A stretch of DNA of 64,000 nt from Salinibacter ruber DSM 13855 (lineage in GTDB: Bacteria; Bacteroidota; Rhodothermia; Rhodothermales; Salinibacteraceae): assembly GCF_000013045.1 (NCBI RefSeq), contig NC_007677.1, positions 1,736,001 to 1,800,000 of the forward strand, in the 5' to 3' direction. Position numbers and translations under genes: made by a program. Below, piece by piece: positions 60,846 to 64,000 of this stretch (position 1 is the first letter of the stretch; each line of letters begins with the position of its first letter). Below the pieces are notes generated by a model. That model ran no database searches, was not told the DNA's origin, and saw nothing but the letters and a program-made list of their open reading frames with translations.

Positions 60846-62843
60846 ATGACCTCTGCCGATCTGCTTCGTCTCGTTCTTCTCCTGCCGCTCGCCGGGGCGG
60901 TCCTGAATGGCGTGGCGCCGCTCTTTCTGAAGCACCTTCGCACCCGGGAGACGCTCGTGGGGACGGTGGGCACGGCGGTCGTCGCAATTCCGTTCGTCCT
61001 GACGGTCTATCTGTTCGTCACCTTCGGCGGCGATCCGATCGTGGCGGACTATTTCACCTGGATGGCGGCGGGCGACCTGGACCTGTCGTTTGCCTACCGG
61101 ATTGACCAGCTCTCGCTCCTGATGACGGGGGTCGTGACGGGGGTGGGGGGCGTCATTCACCTCTACTCGATCGGGTACATGCACGGGGACGCGGGGTACT
61201 GGCGGTTCTTTGCCTACCTCAACCTCTTCATCTTCGCCATGCTCAACCTCGTGCTGGCGAACAACCTGCCCGTGCTGTTTCTGGGGTGGGAAGGGGTGGG
61301 CCTGTGCTCGTACCTGCTGATCGGGTTCTGGTACACGGACCTCAGCAACAGCGCCGCCGCCAACAAGGCGTTCATCGTGAACCGGGTGGGCGACTTTGCC
61401 TTCCTGGTGGCCATGTTTCTGGTCTTTCAGCAGCTCGGCTCGCTGAGCTTTGACGTGCTGCTCACGGAAGGGCCCAATCTTCCGGAGGCGACGCTCAACT
61501 GGATCGTCTTCCTGCTGTTCGTGGGAGCGACCGGCAAGAGCGCGCAGATCCCGCTCTTCGTGTGGCTGCCAGACGCGATGGCCGGCCCCACGCCGGTGTC
61601 CGCCCTCATCCACGCCGCCACGATGGTGACGAGCGGGCTCTACCTCCTGGCTCGCCTCTCGGCGCTGGTGTTGGGCGCGCCGGTCGTCATGATGATTATC
61701 GCCATCGTGGGGGCGGCCACGGCCCTCATGGCGGCCACGATCGCCATCGCGCAGGACGACATCAAGCGGGTCCTGGCCTACTCCACGGTGTCGCAGCTGG
61801 GCTACATGTTCATGGCGGCGGGCGTGGGGGCGTTCTTCGTGTCGATCTTCCACGTGATCACCCACGCCTTCTTCAAGGCCTGCCTCTTCCTCGGCTCCGG
61901 CAGCGTCATTCACGGGATGGAAGAGGTGGAGCACGGCCTGGAGGAGCAGGGGCGGGACACCAGCGACTTCGATCCGCAGGACATGCGCACGATGGGCGGG
62001 GTCGGGGAGTACATGCCCGCCACGCGCACGACGTACCTCTTGGCGACCCTGGCGATCTCGGGAATTCCGCTGACCGCCGGGTTCTTCTCAAAGGACGAGA
62101 TCTTGTTCAAGGCGTTCGAGTACGGCTACGACGGGTCCACCTACGCCATGGCGGTGTGGATTGTCGGGGTCGTGACGGCCGTGCTCACGGCGTTCTACAT
62201 GATGCGCTCTTACATGCTTACCTTTGAGGGGGAGCCCCGGTGGCCGCTGCCGGATCAACTGAGCCCCCACGAGTCGCCGTCCACGATGACGGGGCCGCTC
62301 TGGACGCTCGGCATTCTCTCCCTGGTCGGCGGCTTCATTGGGCTGCCCGCGGTCATCCAGGGGGGCGACCTCAACTGGATCCACCACTACCTCGGCGCGA
62401 AGTACGGGGGGCCGGTGGCGGAGGCGTCGGTCCACGGCCACGTGCCGCTGGCGCTGGAGTGGGGGCTCATCCTGCTCAGCTCGGTTATCGCCCTTGGCAC
62501 GGTCTACTACGCCTGGCGCGTCTACGGGACGCAGGGGCTGGAGTACGACGCCGCTCTCCAACGGCAGCTTCGGGGCGTTTACCAGACCTGGTCGGACAAG
62601 TACTACTGGGACGAATTCTACGACGAAGTGGTCGTGGACTCCCTCATCAACGGCATTGCCCGCAAGGGCCTCGCGGCCTTCGATACGACCGTGGTGGACG
62701 GGGCCGTCAACGGGGTGGCCGGCGCAGCTCAGAACGCGAGTGGCCTGCTGCGCCGGGTCCAGACGGGCCTGGTCCAGAACTACGCCCTGGCGCTGACCCT
62801 TGGGGCCGCGCTCCTGGTCGGGCTGCTGATGTATGGGGTTTGA
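60846..62843 (+). CDS. nuoL: NADH-quinone oxidoreductase subunit L
   Basis: 665 aa from the ATG at 60846 (TTG at 60843 is one codon earlier). Antiporter-like subunit with about 16 membrane helices: LFLGWEGVGLCSYLLIGFWY with the conserved Glu, FVWLPDAMAGPTPVSALIHAATMV with the conserved Lys/His region, and HAFFKACLFLGSGSVIHG. The C-terminal lateral helix region follows. Gap of 55 bp after nuoK. Confidence 0.97.
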   Translation: MTSADLLRLVLLLPLAGAVLNGVAPLFLKHLRTRETLVGTVGTAVVAIPFVLTVYLFVTFGGDPIVADYFTWMAAGDLDLSFAYRIDQLSLLMTGVVTGVGGVIHLYSIGYMHGDAGYWRFFAYLNLFIFAMLNLVLANNLPVLFLGWEGVGLCSYLLIGFWYTDLSNSAAANKAFIVNRVGDFAFLVAMFLVFQQLGSLSFDVLLTEGPNLPEATLNWIVFLLFVGATGKSAQIPLFVWLPDAMAGPTPVSALIHAATMVTSGLYLLARLSALVLGAPVVMMIIAIVGAATALMAATIAIAQDDIKRVLAYSTVSQLGYMFMAAGVGAFFVSIFHVITHAFFKACLFLGSGSVIHGMEEVEHGLEEQGRDTSDFDPQDMRTMGGVGEYMPATRTTYLLATLAISGIPLTAGFFSKDEILFKAFEYGYDGSTYAMAVWIVGVVTAVLTAFYMMRSYMLTFEGEPRWPLPDQLSPHESPSTMTGPLWTLGILSLVGGFIGLPAVIQGGDLNWIHHYLGAKYGGPVAEASVHGHVPLALEWGLILLSSVIALGTVYYAWRVYGTQGLEYDAALQRQLRGVYQTWSDKYYWDEFYDEVVVDSLINGIARKGLAAFDTTVVDGAVNGVAGAAQNASGLLRRVQTGLVQNYALALTLGAALLVGLLMYGV

Positions 62844-62967
62844 GCGGGCACTGTGATGTAGAACGGTTGCCTCGGGCCGGGCCTTACGATCCAACTGTGG
62901 CGATCGTCACGTGAGTGCAGAGATCCCTGGTGATTCCTTGTTTGCCGATTAGGCACTGCTACAATTG

Positions 62968-64000
62968 ATGAACATTCCCTACCTCACATCCCTCGTCGTC
63001 TTCCTGCCGGCCGCCGGCGCGTTGCTGACGCTCTTCCTGCGGCGCGCCTCCGCCATTCGGTGGACGGCCCTGGCGACCACGACCGTCACGTTTGTGCTCT
63101 CGATCGGGCTCTTCGTGGGCTACGATCCATCGGTGAGCACGGCCCTGGGCCCGCAGCTGGCGGACGTATGGGCCGGGTGGCTGCCCGACGGCTATGACGT
63201 CAAGTACTTCGTGGGCGTCGACGGGCTGAGCCTGTTGCTCGTGATGCTGACGACGCTCCTGGGGCCCATCGTCGTGCTTTCGTCCTGGACCTACATCGGC
63301 GAGAAGCACAAGGGCTACTACGCGCTGCTCCTCCTGCTGCAGACGGGCATCACGGGGGTCTTCACGAGCTTCGACCTCCTCCTCTTCTACATTTTCTTTG
63401 AGCTCACCCTCATTCCGATGTACTTCATCATCGGGATCTGGGGCGGGAAGGAGCGCATCTACGCGGCGGTGAAGTTCGTCATCTACACGCTCGTGGGGTC
63501 GCTCCTGATGCTCGTCGGCATTCTGTACCTGGGGTACGCGGCGGGGGACGCTGTCAACAACGGCGTGTTTACGACCGACTGGTACACGCTGCTGGAGTAC
63601 AACATTCCGCTGGCGGTGCAGGGCTGGCTCTTCGCCGTCTTCGCCTTCTCGTTCGCGATCAAGGTGCCGCTCTTTCCGCTGCACACCTGGCTGCCGGACG
63701 CCCACGTGCAGGCCCCCACAGGGGGCTCGGTGATCCTGGCCGGGGTGCTGCTAAAGATGGGAACGTACGGCCTGCTGCGCTTCTGCCTGCCGCTTTTCCC
63801 GAACGTGGCGCAGAGCTACGCCGGCCTCTTCGCGGTGATCGCCATCATCGGCATCATCTACGGCGCGCTGGTGGCCCGCGTCCAGGACGACGCGAAGAGC
63901 CTCGTGGCGTACTCGTCCATCAGCCACCTCGGGTTCGTCGTGCTCGGGCTGTTCGCCTTCACGACAGAGGCGATGCAGGGGGCCATGATTCAGATGGTCA
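62968..64000 (+). CDS. nuoM: NADH-quinone oxidoreductase subunit M (3' end beyond window)
   Basis: 344 codons visible from the ATG at 62968 (MNIPYLTSLVVFLPA). Antiporter-like Complex I subunit: FYIFFELTLIPMYFIIGIWGG with the key Glu, VPLFPLHTWLPDAHVQAPTGGS with the channel Lys/His region, and DDAKSLVAYSSISHLG. Partial at the right edge; nuoN is expected beyond. Gap of 124 bp after nuoL. Confidence 0.96.
   Translation, partial: MNIPYLTSLVVFLPAAGALLTLFLRRASAIRWTALATTTVTFVLSIGLFVGYDPSVSTALGPQLADVWAGWLPDGYDVKYFVGVDGLSLLLVMLTTLLGPIVVLSSWTYIGEKHKGYYALLLLLQTGITGVFTSFDLLLFYIFFELTLIPMYFIIGIWGGKERIYAAVKFVIYTLVGSLLMLVGILYLGYAAGDAVNNGVFTTDWYTLLEYNIPLAVQGWLFAVFAFSFAIKVPLFPLHTWLPDAHVQAPTGGSVILAGVLLKMGTYGLLRFCLPLFPNVAQSYAGLFAVIAIIGIIYGALVARVQDDAKSLVAYSSISHLGFVVLGLFAFTTEAMQGAMIQMV

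Noticed and set aside
62844-62967. A small gene between nuoL and nuoM
   Set aside because: No frame of useful length and no ribosome site; likely only spacer.

Overview
The window comes from a high-GC, salt-adapted member of the Rhodothermota, most likely Salinibacter or a close relative. This rests on three things. Proteins are rich in Asp and Glu, including cytosolic ones such as GreA and ribosomal protein L21 with its acidic tail. A carotenoid cluster (cruF, crtB, a glycosyltransferase and an acyltransferase-like gene) is what a maker of an acylated carotenoid glycoside such as salinixanthin would need. Secreted proteins carry FlgD-like or type IX-like C-terminal domains. The species call is inference; no marker gene such as 16S rRNA is present.

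Layout. 1-3.9 kb: sufB-sufC-sufD on the minus strand (sufD runs off the left edge) and a divergent SufA/IscA-type carrier. 4-8.3 kb: a lipoprotein, two tandem DUF192 lipoproteins, a GNAT acetyltransferase, a HemW-like protein that has lost its cluster cysteines, and a voltage-sensor-like membrane protein. 8.4-10.8 kb: a NurA-family nuclease and a type III polyketide synthase. 10.9-14.2 kb: a lamin-tail-domain surface protein gene split by an IS1-family element with an 8-bp target duplication. 14.5-29.1 kb: an M20 amidohydrolase, a VWA membrane protein, a subtilase and a Na+/Ca2+ antiporter, a two-domain cytidine deaminase, several small proteins, and a three-gene type I export operon (ABC, HlyD, TolC).

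29.5-29.8 kb holds a tRNA-Leu(UAA) interrupted by a 194-nt group I intron, the most striking feature of the window. 30-37 kb: panC-panD, a 3-hydroxyacyl-CoA dehydrogenase, phoH, dapF and ppiD. 37-44.7 kb: an MtfA-like peptidase, a kynureninase-like enzyme, rplU-rpmA, a fumarylacetoacetase-family enzyme, a flavin-fold oxidase, threonine aldolase, greA, an LD-carboxypeptidase and a LapA-like protein. 44.8-49.1 kb: the carotenoid cluster. 49.3-59.7 kb: WbqC-like, dcd, a DapA-family lyase, a ZIP transporter, clpP, an e(P4)-type phosphatase, a DnaQ-UvrC-like fusion nuclease and a Ppx/GppA phosphatase with an HD domain. 59.9-64 kb: nuoJ, nuoK, nuoL and the start of nuoM.

Most of the window is chromosomal housekeeping. 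The only clear mobile DNA is the IS1-family element. No CRISPR array, prophage, rRNA operon or replication origin was seen. The points most worth following are the tRNA intron, the cysteine-less HemW homologue, the inverted-order cytidine deaminase, the voltage-sensor-only protein, the exporter with a divergent nucleotide-binding domain, and the acyltransferase in the carotenoid cluster.
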